A stretch of DNA of 64,000 nt from Magicicada septendecula (Eukaryota > Arthropoda > Insecta > Hemiptera > Cicadidae). The stretch spans positions 350,859,111-350,923,110 of the forward strand of contig CM068367.1 in assembly GCA_034769895.1 (NCBI GenBank), given 5' to 3'. The translations under genes were made by a program, and so were the position numbers. Numbering within the stretch: the first letter of the stretch is position 1; each line of letters starts with the position of its first letter. Shown piece after piece: positions 50,233 through 61,565 of the stretch. A model generated the notes under the pieces. That model saw only the letters and a program-made list of their open reading frames with translations, was not told the DNA's origin and searched no databases.

Positions 50233-50532
50233 CAATCACCTCTTATATAACATCTTCAGCAACCTTTTTCTGATCCTGTAACATGTGTCATCCCAATTCC
50301 AAGCTCTTCAATTCCCATATTTTGGGTACATCTTTTTTTTCTGCTCCTACATTTTGTTTAGTTGTAACCAATTTTTTCTCCAATGGTTTCACCAAGTATG
50401 ATTCCTTTCACTCAGCAACTAACACAGGCCTCACTACAGGGAGTGAAGTTGATTTTTCAATTGCATCTTCTGACGTCATAGAAGATGTCACTTTGTTGTC
50501 CTGTTCTGCATCCAATATCTGTAGTTCCTTTT

Positions 50533-51730
50533 TGTAATTAATTACTTTTTTATAGTTTAATTAATTGGTTACATTTAATTTGATGTGTATTAAAATATCG
50601 GGCGCCATGTTGCCACACTGTACAACAAATACAAAACTTACCTTGAAGGTCCAGAATTCGGGTTACACGAACCAGAGTCGAGGAATATATTACCTGAAAT
50701 AATCGTACTCAAAATAAAACGTACCATTGACCTTTTATTATTTAAGATGACTCTACACATTGAAAATTGACTCTACACAATGAAAATTGACTCTACACAT
50801 TGAAAATTTACTACATGTTACGCCATGTGGCGTTTATCAAATATTAAACCCTTACAACACTTTATCCCTCCAAAATAAATACTTTGTTAATGATTAATGC
50901 ATAATAAACGTGATAAACATAAATATTATTGGCACAACCCAGCACTTATTAATATTGAATAGTATCCACTCTCTCACTCTCTCCCATTCATACTCTGGTA
51001 CATTTTCTTAAAAAATGAGCTCATGTTATTAAATTTGGATAATTTTGAATATTTGATTTTTTATATTGAATATTTGATTGGTTTTACAGCCAATTGTACT
51101 TAGCTGTCACTCCCTGTACTTTTGAGTCACGGACATCGAAAACGTCTCATCGTTGATCACACACTCTCGTTTTCGTAGCGTCCCATCGTTGATCACACAC
51201 TCTCGTTTTCGTAGCGTCCCATCGTGGATCACACGCTTCCGATGCTTAAACTCAAAATTGTTAATATGTAACTGTTATATTTACATATTAAATAAACTTT
51301 TGGTGGTGTAATATTTAAATAGACAAAACTCTGTGAATCTGCCGGCCGGCGCACTTCACTGTCTAGATGAAAATGGCAGTGTTTTGTGACTGAGCACTGC
51401 GGAAGTGGGGCAAAACTACGTCACTGGTTCTTTGTTTGAACGGGCAAGCCTCTGGCTTACAATTGTATAATTATGCGCATCGCATTCCTTTAGCTGACGT
51501 AATCATGTGCTAGGCTTGTTTACCCGTTATTATGACGGACTGTTTTTTGCTGGTTTTGTGATTTTACACTGACCTCGACACAAATCCTGTCCGCTCAATA
51601 TTACGTTATTGAAAATTCTCACTAAAACTTCACCAATCTTTTATATGGTATTTTAAAATAAAATACAATAATTATGTTGTAGAACCATTGTTTCCCAAAA
51701 TTATTATGGTACCAGAATTGTACCGTTACA
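50533..51730 (-). repeat. Element D 3' LTR (left copy)
   Basis: A 1198-bp copy. It is longer than the other LTR mainly because of a 36-bp tandem repeat (51148-51235; unit CATCGTTGATCACACACTCT and onward) present twice plus a partial copy, and a variant left edge. Confidence 0.87.
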
Positions 51731-51779
51731 AAACCCCCTCAATGAAAGATTTTATGCCGAAGCATAAAAACTCTCATTG
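51731..51779 (-). promoter_or_regulatory. Element D G-tract and conserved 3' hairpin
   Basis: In element sense a 40-nt hairpin (51779-51740; CAATGAGAG...CTTTCATTG) with loop GCTTCGGC is followed by GGGGGTTT and the 3' LTR. Confidence 0.75.
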
Positions 51780-53189
51780 ACACATTCGTACTTCCTAAAG
51801 GGATCAGCCAGGATATGTCGCCACAACCCCCTTACTATTTATATAAAAGAATACAACAACTCACCCGTGGTCCGATGATGGTGACAGTACCTGCATGACC
51901 TTACTGGACTTCTCCTACGAGATCCCAACACCATAAGGCCAAGCATGCCGACTATAGCATGTCGTGGTGCGCACCACCGATATCATGTGTGTCTAAAATC
52001 TGGGTATTTTATGTGTTTTTATGTTTATATTATATTTATTGTTATGTGTAGAATTGTGTGTACAGTGTTTTTAATATTTTAACGATCGACGAACTTCAAC
52101 AAGGGATATCCTGATGATGGGGCATATGTCCTGAAACGCGTTGAATGAAATATAGAGAAAAGGCCACCAGACGGACAAGAAAAAGGTAAACTATTTTACT
52201 AATTATTATATAGGCACTCACATTTATAATCTTACTCACCTTTCTTTCTACTAACCATTACTAACAACCAAATTTACATATCATGACACCAATCTCTCAA
52301 TTATAAACACCTTCACTAATTCCATTTTAAATCCTCTGGCACCGCTCGTCTTTGTACTCGGATGTGTGTTCCCTACCTGGCCATATACATTCATAATTTT
52401 TTTTGCCCTTCCAAAATATCGGCAAACACTCCCTTAAACTACGCTATTACCTGCCACAACGTTATACGTTGGTCACTCCTTACACCTCACCACCAATACA
52501 AAATATCATCATCAACAAATATATGTTTACCCTTTACTTTACTCACCTCTCTACATATAATCACTACTACTGTGTCCCTAAAATATCTAATACTCTCTTT
52601 GTGTATTATTTTCTTCAAAATTCTTAGCTATCTAACTCCCGTTAACTTTAATTGACTAACTCACATGCCTTTATTTTAATAATTATCACCCAATCTCTAT
52701 CTCCTTTTAAACACTTTGCATTTTGTGATCATTGAAAATTGCATTCGAAAATTCGTCTCTCACCTACTAAAAACAGTACATCTCAATATTCAAATATATA
52801 TATATGCTTAATCATTATTTTTCATTCGAAATTTTCTTCATTACAAATTAATAATTTAACTCCATTACACAAACTTTCTTTTATACCACATTAATTGAGT
52901 AATTAATCTTCAATTATTTCACCATTACTTTCACTTGTTTAGTCAAAACAAAAACATGTTAATTGTTATTATTGAATCAATTAAACTATAATTTACTGTT
53001 ACATACATGGTGTACATAAAATTTACCTGTAATACACAACATTAAAAATACATAAATACATTGGCATTAATACACAAAAAAATATACAATCCAACTTATT
53101 ATTTTATCATTCACCAAAATCAGTTCATATACAGTCCATTTCAAAACCACTGTTCACATATATTAAATGTTCATACACAATAAAACAAT
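51780..53189 (-). other. Element D conserved 3' block and spacer
   Basis: The part at 51780-51930 is the shared block around GTTGGGATC in minus sense. Most of the remainder is AT-rich and non-coding. Bases about 51950-52200 replace the AACCAGTAC doublet of other copies and include a hammerhead-like core. Confidence 0.5.
52105..52145 (+). other. Hammerhead-core-like motif within element D
   Basis: CTGATGA (52111-52117), a short GG-GC/GTCC stem and GAAAC (52133-52137) match the two conserved core strings of a hammerhead ribozyme. The remaining stems are not convincing. Such cores occur in Penelope-like elements, so this may be a short fragment of one inserted in D. Confidence 0.35.
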
Positions 53190-54625
53190 CTATCCTCCAT
53201 CATTGAATAACAGTCGAATCTTAGGTCTATACAACTTATTTTTTATTAAATAAAGGATATTATTATTATCAATATAATATTTATCTAAATTTTTATATTC
53301 TTCCACAATCTCGTTTGAATTAATAGGTTTATTCCATATCAATTTATCATATACCATGTCACGATCGGGTATGGCTCTGTCTACCTCAGTATTATCTGTC
53401 ATAATCGGGTAAGTTATCAAGTCATTCCTATCGTCATCATAATTATCTACTACGACACCCGTTACTTCCCAAGGTAAGTAATTGTTATCATTATTATCAT
53501 CATCTACTATTATTGCTATCTCAATTTCACTATAAGGTAAGTATTCACTATAATTATCCACCATCTCTACTCCTAACCTTTCTACAACTTCTCTAACTTT
53601 CTATTTATCTTAAAAACCTCTATCTCTCTCTTTCTATCTCTCTCAATATATTTCTCACCATAACACCAAGCTACACTCTCTCTCTCCAAATATGCAGGGG
53701 TCACTAACTCATAATTACTGCACCACCTATGAGGTACACAAAAACCCTGGGGAACTATTGTCTCCCAAATATAAATCTAAGGAACTCACGTCCTTGCTAA
53801 ACACACGTGAAGCCATATCTTCACCCCTACTACAAAATTAAGGGAAAATTCTACCCCCTGCATTCCTTTTACAAATATACTTCCTCTCAGCTCTCTCTCT
53901 GACTCAACACACACAAACATCTTATTATCACTCCCAATATTCTCATCATCATTTTCTAATACCATGTTCTTAATTATATCATTGTTACTACCTGTAAACT
54001 CATTATTCAAATTATCATTGTTACTCACCTTGTTAGCACTTAAACTAACACTATTTTCTGTAAATGTATCATTATTATTACCTCCACTATTCTCTACCCC
54101 CGTTTTATTCTTGTAATTCTCGTCTACTTTACTCTTTGGTATATCAAATATCTCGTCTACTAACGTTACTGTTTGTTCTTTCATTTTATCAAAATGCGTA
54201 TGCATTTCATCGATTCTTTTATCAAAGTGGCAATTTTGTCTTTTAATTTCATTTTTTATTTCGTCAAACTTTACATCAAAACTATTTCTGATTTCATTTT
54301 TCTGCTCGTTAAATTTTTTATCAAAATTATCAAATCTTACACTCTGTTCATCAAATTTGTCATTCAAGTTATTATATTTAACATTAGAATCACTTTTTTG
54401 CTCATCTAACTTCTTGTCTAACTTTAACAGTAATTGCATCATTGCACTAATCTCATCTGTTTTATTTTCATGACTTGAGATGGAGGTTACCGTTACTGTC
54501 TCTGCAGTTGCAGTCATATTCGACTCGTCAATCTGACTAACTTGTGTTAATGGAACATCCATCTCACTAGTCAAATTTTCATCAGTTGTACTGATTTCTA
54601 ATGTTTTATTGTCATTGGTACTCAT
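53190..54625 (-). pseudogene. Element D gag-like coiled-coil protein region
   Basis: It starts MSTNDNKTLEISTTDENL and runs into a long heptad coiled coil (KFDEQSVRFDNFDKKFNEQ). An Asn/Asp-rich linker and a charged block follow, ending RLLFNDGG. It lacks a clear SQSTPV word but shares the coil, linker and end with A, C and E. It has a few breaks. Confidence 0.65.
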
Positions 54626-54777
54626 TTTGGTTCTTATATCTCTAACACATATATGTTTATAACCTCGTAACTTAACCCTATCTTACGCACGTGTTTGCAT
54701 ACTTTCGAAATTACTTCAGGTAAATATTCCGTTTCTCTGGTAGGTATACTCCACCTAAATTAAATTTTATGTAGAGT

Positions 54778-54799
54778 CCCTGTTCGCAAGGCGACCAAT
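54778..54799 (-). other. Element D candidate primer-binding site
   Basis: In minus sense ATTGGTCGCCTTGCGAACAG follows the LTR, with TGG two bases after it. Confidence 0.5.
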
Positions 54800-55938
54800 T
54801 GTAATAAATTAATTCATTACATTTAATTTGATGTGTATTAAAATATCGGGCGCCATGTTGCCACACTGTACAACAAATACAAAACTTACCTTGAAGGTCC
54901 AGAATTCGGGTTACACGAACCAGAGTCAAGGAATATATTACCTGAAATAATCGTACTCAAAATAAAACGTACCATTGACCTTTTATTTTTAAGATGACTC
55001 TACACATTGAAAATTGACTCTACACAATGAAAATTGACTCTAAACATTGAAAATTTACTACATGTTACGCCATGTGGCGTTTATCAAATATTAAACCCTT
55101 ACAACACTTTATCCCTCCAAAATAAATACTTTGTTAATGATTAATGCATAATAAACGTGATAAACATAAATGTTATTGGCACAACCCAGCACTTATTAAT
55201 ATTGAATAGTATCCACTCTCTCACTCTCTCCCATTTATACTCTGGTACATTTTCTTAAAAAATGAGCTCATGTTATTAAATTTGGATAATTTTGAATATC
55301 TGATTTTTTATATTGAATATTTGATTGGTTTTACAGCCAATTGTACTTAGCTGTCACTCCCTGTACTTTTGAGTCACGGACATCGAAAACGTCTCATCGT
55401 TGATCACACACTCTCGTTTTCGTAGCGTCATTGTGGATCACACGCTTCCGATGTTTAAACTCAAAACGGTTAATATGTAACTGTTATATTTACATATTAA
55501 ATAAACTTTTGGTGGAGTAATATTTAAATAGACAAACTCTGTGAATCTGCCGGCCGGCGCACTGCACTGTCTAGATGAAAATGGCAGTGTTTTGTGACTG
55601 AGCACTGCGGAAGTGGGGCAAAACTACGTCACTGGTTCTTTGTTTGAACGGCCAAGCCTCTGGCTTACAATTGTATAATTATGCGCATCGCATTCCTTTA
55701 GCTGACGTAATCATGGGCTAGGCTTGTTTACCCGTTATTATGATGGACTGTTTTTTGCTGGTTTTGTGATTTTACACTGACCTCGACACAAATCCTGTCC
55801 GCTCAATATTACGTTATTGAAAATTCTCACTAAAACTTCACCAATCTTTTATATGGTATTTTAAAATAAAATATAATAATTATGTTGTAGAACCATTGTT
55901 TCCCAAAATTATTATGGTACCAGAATTGTACAGTTACA
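54800..55938 (-). repeat. Element D 5' LTR (right copy)
   Basis: A 1139-bp copy matching 50533-51730. Confidence 0.88.
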
Positions 55939-56008
55939 TTTTCTCCACACCAGTTGACTCCTTCAGCCACCATCACTTTTTTCAGCAATGGTGGCTGAGC
56001 CTACGATT

Positions 56009-56331
56009 TCAGATGTGCAATATTTCTTTATCTCCTCTTGGCCAATCCTCAGGTTTTCTTAAATTCACAACAAACCCATAGGAATTCATGTCTTTCTTAA
56101 GAATCACTTCATCAATAATGCCTGCCACAAACATTTTGAGTCTAACATCAAGGATACCCAAGACTAAGCACATGTCAACCTTTCTTAACAATTTGATGAC
56201 GCTTCCAGTTGCAGTCTGTATAGTAGAGCTCAACTGAGGCTGCAGATGGCTGACTGTATCAGGGCACACAAAGGACTCTGTAGTACCTGTATCAACTTTA
56301 AATGCAGCTGATTTTTCTTCAACAAATCCTT
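56009..56331 (-). pseudogene. G2 retropepsin region (fossil)
   Basis: The translation contains AAFKVDTGTTESFVCPD, with D-T-G as the aspartic protease motif, then IKLLRKVDMCLVLG and MNSYGFVVNLRK, the usual end of Gypsy-type proteases. It is the same protein as the degenerate region at 2060-2365. Element E is inserted at its N-terminal side. Confidence 0.75.
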
Positions 56332-57111
56332 TGTAACGGGGCAAAAGGGGTAAACCCAAATTTTAATCATTTTAAATAATAAACCATTTATGTAATACGG
56401 TGGTACCAGGCCATGCCGTGTTAGGTACAAGTTAGGAATTCAAACAAAGGATAGCTGTGATTCATCAGAAAAGCGCGTATTTGTGCGACGTAGAAATCAC
56501 CATGTGGCAATGTGAATGACTTTACAACTTCCGTATTCTGGAACATTCGATTCAATCAGCCAATGGGAAAACGAGGAACGATAAATCAATCCGGTTGGTG
56601 ACCACGTGGTGAGAGCACGAAGAGCGTCATCAAGGCAGCTAAATTCGCCCCAGTCGACGAGACAATTTCAACCAGTGCAGATGTAAAACTTAAACATAGC
56701 CTCGGGCGAGTTTTTTGGTAGACCGAATATGTAAAAGTAGGTCTACCAAAGAGTACGTGAAAATACAGAGAACAGTGATACAACAATAACAGTTTCTCCA
56801 ATTGTACGAACAGTTTTCTTTAAAATGTGAAGTTTGTGATGTTTTGTTGAAGACGGAATGGCCGACGTAGTTCGCAATACCGGGGACCTTGTATAGCTAA
56901 GTATAGTGCTGACACAAGTTTATTTGGCCAAAACAATAATTAACGAGCTCACTCAATAAAAGGGGTTTTAAAAAGACATGTAAAGAGCGTGAGAGAGTGT
57001 GTGGGAAGAAAAAGGGGAAAATAAAAAGTAAAAGTACTGGTTTGTAGAGAACGATTAGTTTATAAAATGTGTTTGCATAATTTCATATTTTATAATCATT
57101 AGAATAACGTA

Positions 57112-57143
<32 letters not shown>

Positions 57144-57479
57144 GAAAGAAGTAAAATATTGAGTTTAAATAAAATGCGATTGGTTTAGCAGAAAAATGTG
57201 TTGGAATATTTATTACGCCACACCCATAACCTGAGTCTGCATCAAAGATTCGTCTAAACGAACCTGGGAATAAGTTACTTAAGGGCATTAAAGCATCTAA
57301 ATTATGTAATGGTAAATGTATTATGGTTTCGATGTTCACCTCAAGACATCATGGCGACCTTTGAACGTGTTGGGAATCTTCTGGTGGTTTTTTGCAATAA
57401 GGTAAAGTATAGAAAATTAATCAGAGTCAGGGTAAGTAGTAATTTTGAGTAAGTAGGGGCAAACGTTTATACCTTTACA
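56332..57479 (+). repeat. Element E 5' LTR
   Basis: It matches 60427-61565 and includes a (GAAA)n run at about 57113-57150. Confidence 0.92.
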
Positions 57480-57500
57480 ATTGACAAACCCTGCCAGGAC
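57480..57500 (+). other. Element E candidate primer-binding region
   Basis: ATTGACAAACCCTGCCAGG follows the LTR and shares CTGCCAGG with element B. Confidence 0.4.
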
Positions 57501-57705
57501 AACTTATATGAATTTATTCATATGGGTTTAGGCCTGATTTGAAGTACAAAACAGGTTGTGGTAATGGCGTTTTTTTTGTAAGTTATGTATAAGTGCGTGA
57601 TTACAGGTTAAGTTTATAAGTAAGGGAATATGGTTGGTAATCAAAACCTTGAGTTAAATTAAAAATTTTTTATAACTGTGTATGTAATTTATATAATTTA
57701 AAAAG

Positions 57706-59113
57706 ATGGAAAATACTGAAAATGAAGTAAATGTAACTGACTCAACTGTCATGAGTGAGTCAGAAATTCAGTCAACTCCTGTATTCAATAAAGAAAGTAG
57801 CTGGACAGAATCAGCTGTTATGGACGAGGCGAGAGGTCATTCAACTCCCGTCTTGACTAAAGAAAGTAATAAATCTGATAATGATATAATGAGTTTTTTA
57901 CAAAAGCAGTTTAGCGAATTGAAAGAACAAAATATCAAGTTCAAAAGACATTTTGATAATAATGACGAGTTTTTGCGTGCAATGTCTAATAACATTGAAC
58001 AACAAAATGAGAATATGAATAAACGTCTAAACGAGATTGACGGACGTTGTTGTACCATCATAAAACAAATGCAAGATGATGTCAATGACATTAGAAAGAG
58101 AAAGGAGAGTAAAAGAGATACAGGTAAGAGTAAAGAAAATAATAATAACGAGATAATAGAGAACAAGGTAAGCGGTTCTGATAGTGAAAATATAAGTGAT
58201 AATCATAATGATGACAAGTTAAGTGCAAATGAGAATAGAAATAATGAAGGAATAGTTGACAAGGTAAGTAATGGTGTTAATATAAGTGATGATTATAAAG
58301 AGGAAATAATGCTGAATAATAATAATAATAATAAAGATATAGTAGAAAATGGGGTATCAAAAAGTGATACAGTGAATAATAGTAATGATGGGGTAGTAAT
58401 AAGCGTTCATGAGCTAGAAAGAGAGTACGAAGAGAGTTTAAGTGAATATTGGGGGCAGAGGGCAAATTTTCCCCGTGGTGTTGTAGGTGAAATAAAGGCT
58501 TCACGAGTGTTTTGTGAGGACAAAGGTTCCTCGAGAATTTATTTGGGAGACAAACAGTCTGCAAATAATCCCTTTATGTGTTATGATTTCCCTGGTAAAG
58601 CCAGGATGGGTTTTAATGATGTAGTATTGCCCTCTGTGTGGAGTGAGAGAAAGAATTGGGGTTGGGAAAGCGATTGAGAGAGAGATAGAGATAGAGTTGT
58701 TCAAGGTCAATAGAGGTTATGAAGAGTTAGTCAAGAGGTTAAATATTGAGAGAGTTGATTATATGAAAGACTTACCTTGTGGAGTAATTAGAGCAGTCAA
58801 TGATGATTATGTTGATAATAATAAGCACTTACCTGGAGATAAAATTGGGGTACTAATAGCAGATGATGACTATGATGATGAATTGATAACCGATTTAATT
58901 GTGACAAATCATACTAAGGGAAACTGGACTATAAACGATGTAGACAAATTTTATGATATAATAATATGCAATAAACCTACTAATTATTGTTATGGTATAA
59001 TGGAAAAAGCAAGTTTAAATGGGCATTACATTAAAAAGGGTAATATAATGAGTTTAATGAAAAATGAATTGTGCATGTACAATGTAAGATTAATCTTTGA
59101 TGATGGAGGTTAG
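57706..59113 (+). pseudogene. Element E gag-like coiled-coil protein region
   Basis: The N-terminus carries the word STPV twice (IQSTPVFNKESSW and HSTPVLTKESN), then a coiled coil (FSELKEQNIKFKRHFDNND), an Asn-rich linker, the block YWGQRANFPRGVVG, the block FPGKARMGFNDVVLPSVW, and the end RLIFDDGG. It is the fullest example of the family's block order. It has one or two breaks. Confidence 0.72.
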
Positions 59114-60055
59114 ACATTTATTGTTGATGAACATTTAATTATGTGAATGTAATGGTTTTTGAAAATTAATTGAATAGGTAATGAGTTTTGGGTAAACAAT
59201 GACATTGGAGATGACGCAGATTGTATATAAAATTGTATTGGTGGTACATGTGATATGTACTAGGTTATATTGTATGATATGGTATCTGAAGATACACAGT
59301 GTGTGTATATTGTGTTATGTAATCAATGTTTATAATTGTGATTGATTCTATAACAATAATAATATTTTGTTGATTGAATAATGGGCAGTAAGTAATTAAA
59401 TTTTATGATGGAATTTAATTAATTTAAAATGTTTGACGAGATGGAAATGTTGGCAATAAATTAAAATTTTTTTTGAGAATTGAATTGTATAACAAATGGT
59501 AAATGATTAAAATTTTATGATGAAGATGTCTGATAGAAAATCAAAGTTGAAGTGATAATGAAAGATACACAATTAAAATGTTTAATAAATAGAAAATGAA
59601 TACTAAAACTGTAATGTTTGTAATTTTTATTCAAGGTCAAAGGTGAAATGTTTGTTTTAATGTAATATTGGTAATGTTTATTTTGAGTTGAAGTATTTGT
59701 GAAATATATAACCTATATAATGTGATTAGTAATGAAGTATTGGAGTAGACTTTTCTGATTATCAATGCATGTGTTGTATGGAATAATGTTTTGTGTTATA
59801 TAACCATATCTTGTACTGTGTATAGTTAACAACGGTAATTGAAATCAAAAAGAAATGTTTAATTGAAATCAGAAAGTTGAATCTGTAGGTGAATTTGAGT
59901 TATTTTTGGAATTTGAAAAATTTAATAAAAATTTTTTTGTAGTTTCTGATATGACTTGCCAATGTGTGTTCATGTCTAAGTGAATTAAATGAAATGTCTT
60001 AGGTTTGTGTTAAGAATATATGTAGTTAAAACAATGTTCATGATGTATTAAGAGT
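59114..60055 (+). other. Element E AT-rich spacer
   Basis: Non-coding and AT-rich, with no recognised feature. Confidence 0.6.
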
Positions 60056-60398
60056 TAAGATAGAAAACCAGTACTTGCTAAAGGCAAACCAGTACGGCAA
60101 GAGGAAACCAAATCAGTTAAGGATATGGAATAGGAAAGGCCATTTACTGATGTTTTTAATGAATTGTTACAGAGTCTGGTGGTACTGTGGAAGCGTACCT
60201 GTGCTGGCCAGCGCGTCAGGGCAGGGCCATTTAGTGCCTGTCTGGCTTTATAGTGTTGGGATCCTGAAGAAGGAAGTCCAGTAAAGTCATGCAGGTGCAG
60301 CCACAGCCACCGGATTAGGGGGGTAAGGTAACCCATGATTTTAATAAGGAATAAGGGGGGTCGTGGCGCCATATCCTTGCTGGTCCTCTTAGGTTTAG
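60056..60398 (+). promoter_or_regulatory. Element E conserved 3' block
   Basis: It contains the AAACCAGTAC...GCAAACCAGTACGG doublet (about 60065-60097) and the GTGTTGGGATC...AGTCCAGTAAAGTCATGCAGG block shared with B, C and D. Confidence 0.65.
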
Positions 60399-60426
60399 GC
60401 AGCTGATTTTTCTTCAACAAATCCTT
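60399..60426. repeat. 28-bp copy of the left flank before the right LTR of E
   Basis: Bases 60399-60426 are identical to 56304-56331 (from GCAGCTGATTTTTC to AAATCCTT), which is G2 protease sequence including the target site CCTT. In A-D this position holds the hairpin and G-tract. Confidence 0.92.
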
Positions 60427-61198
60427 TGTAACGGGGCAAAAGGGGTACACCAAATTTTAATAATTTTAAATAATAAACAATTTATGTAATATGGTGGTAC
60501 CAGGCTGTGTTAGGTACCAGTTAGGAATTCAAACAAAGGATAGCTGTGATTCATCAGAAAAGCGCGTATTTGTGCGACGTAGAAATCACCATGTGGCAAT
60601 GTGAATGACTTTACGACTTCCGTATTCTGGAACATTCGATTCAATCAGCCAATGGGAAAATGAGGAACGATAAATCAATCCGGTTGGTGACCACGTGGTG
60701 AGAGCACGAAGAGTGTCACCAAGGCAGCTCAATTCGCCCGTCGATGAAACAATTTCAACCAGTGCAGACGTAAAACTTAAACGTAGCCTCGGGTGAGTTT
60801 TTTGGTAGACCGAATATGTAAAAGTAGGTCTACCAAAGAGTACGTGAAAATACAGAGAACAGTGATTCAACAATAACAGTTTCTCCAATTGTAAGAACAG
60901 TTTTCTTTAAAATGTGAAGTTTGTGATGTTTTGTTGAAGACAGAATGGCCGACGTAGTTCGCAATACCGGGGACCTTGTACAGCTAAGTATAGTGCTGAC
61001 ACAAGTTTATTTGGCCAAAACAATAATTAACGAGCTCACTCAATAAAAGGGGTTTTAAAAAGAAATGTAAAGAGCGTGAGAGAGTGTGTGGGAAGAAAAA
61101 GGGGAAAATAAAAAGTAAAAGTACTGGTTTGTAGAGAACGATTAGTTTATAAAATTTGTTTGCATAATTTCATATTTTATAATCATTAGAATAACATA

Positions 61199-61230
<32 letters not shown>

Positions 61231-61565
61231 GAAAGAAGTAAATATTGAGTATAAATAAAATGAGATTGGTTTAGCAGAAAAATGTGTTAGAATATTTATT
61301 ACGCCACACCCATAACCTGAGTCTGCATCAAAGATTCGTCTAAACGAACCTGGGAATAAGTTACTTAAGGGCATTAAAGCATCTAAATTATGTAATGGTA
61401 AGTGTATTATGGTTTCGATGTTCACCTCAAGACATCATGGCGACATTTGAACGTGTTGGGAATCTTCTGGTGGTTTCTTGCAATAAGGTAAAGTATAGAA
61501 AATTAATCAGAGTCAGGGTAAGTAGTAATTTTGGGTAAGCAGGGGCGAACGTTTATACCTTTACA
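60427..61565 (+). repeat. Element E 3' LTR
   Basis: It matches 56332-57479, includes a (GAAA)n run near 61198-61230, and is followed by the target duplication CCTT. Confidence 0.92.

Larger units (their letters stand above)
50533..55938 (-). mobile_element. Element D: gag-only LTR element inserted in G2
   Basis: LTRs lie at 50533-51730 and 54800-55938. In minus sense they start TGTAAC(G/T)GTAC and end ATTACA. The target duplication is TTTT (50529-50532 and 55939-55942). The internal region (51731-54799) carries a gag-like coding region with a few breaks, a spacer, the conserved 3' block, hairpin and G-tract. A segment near 51950-52200 does not match the other copies. LTR divergence is about 1-2% plus length differences. 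Confidence 0.87.
56332..61565 (+). mobile_element. Element E: gag-only LTR element inserted in G2 protease
   Basis: LTRs of 1148 and 1139 bp (56332-57479 and 60427-61565) start TGTAACGGGGC and end CCTTTACA. The target duplication is CCTT (56328-56331 and 61566-61569). The internal region holds a gag-like coding region with one or two breaks, a spacer and the conserved 3' block. Unlike A-D, the 28 bases before the right LTR are an exact copy of the host sequence before the left LTR. LTR divergence is about 1-2%. Confidence 0.88.

Noticed and set aside
36625-57365. TGGCGCCC/TGGCGACC strings taken at first as primer-binding sites of B, C and E
   Set aside because: They fall inside the repeated LTR, before its CA end, so they cannot be the primer-binding sites.
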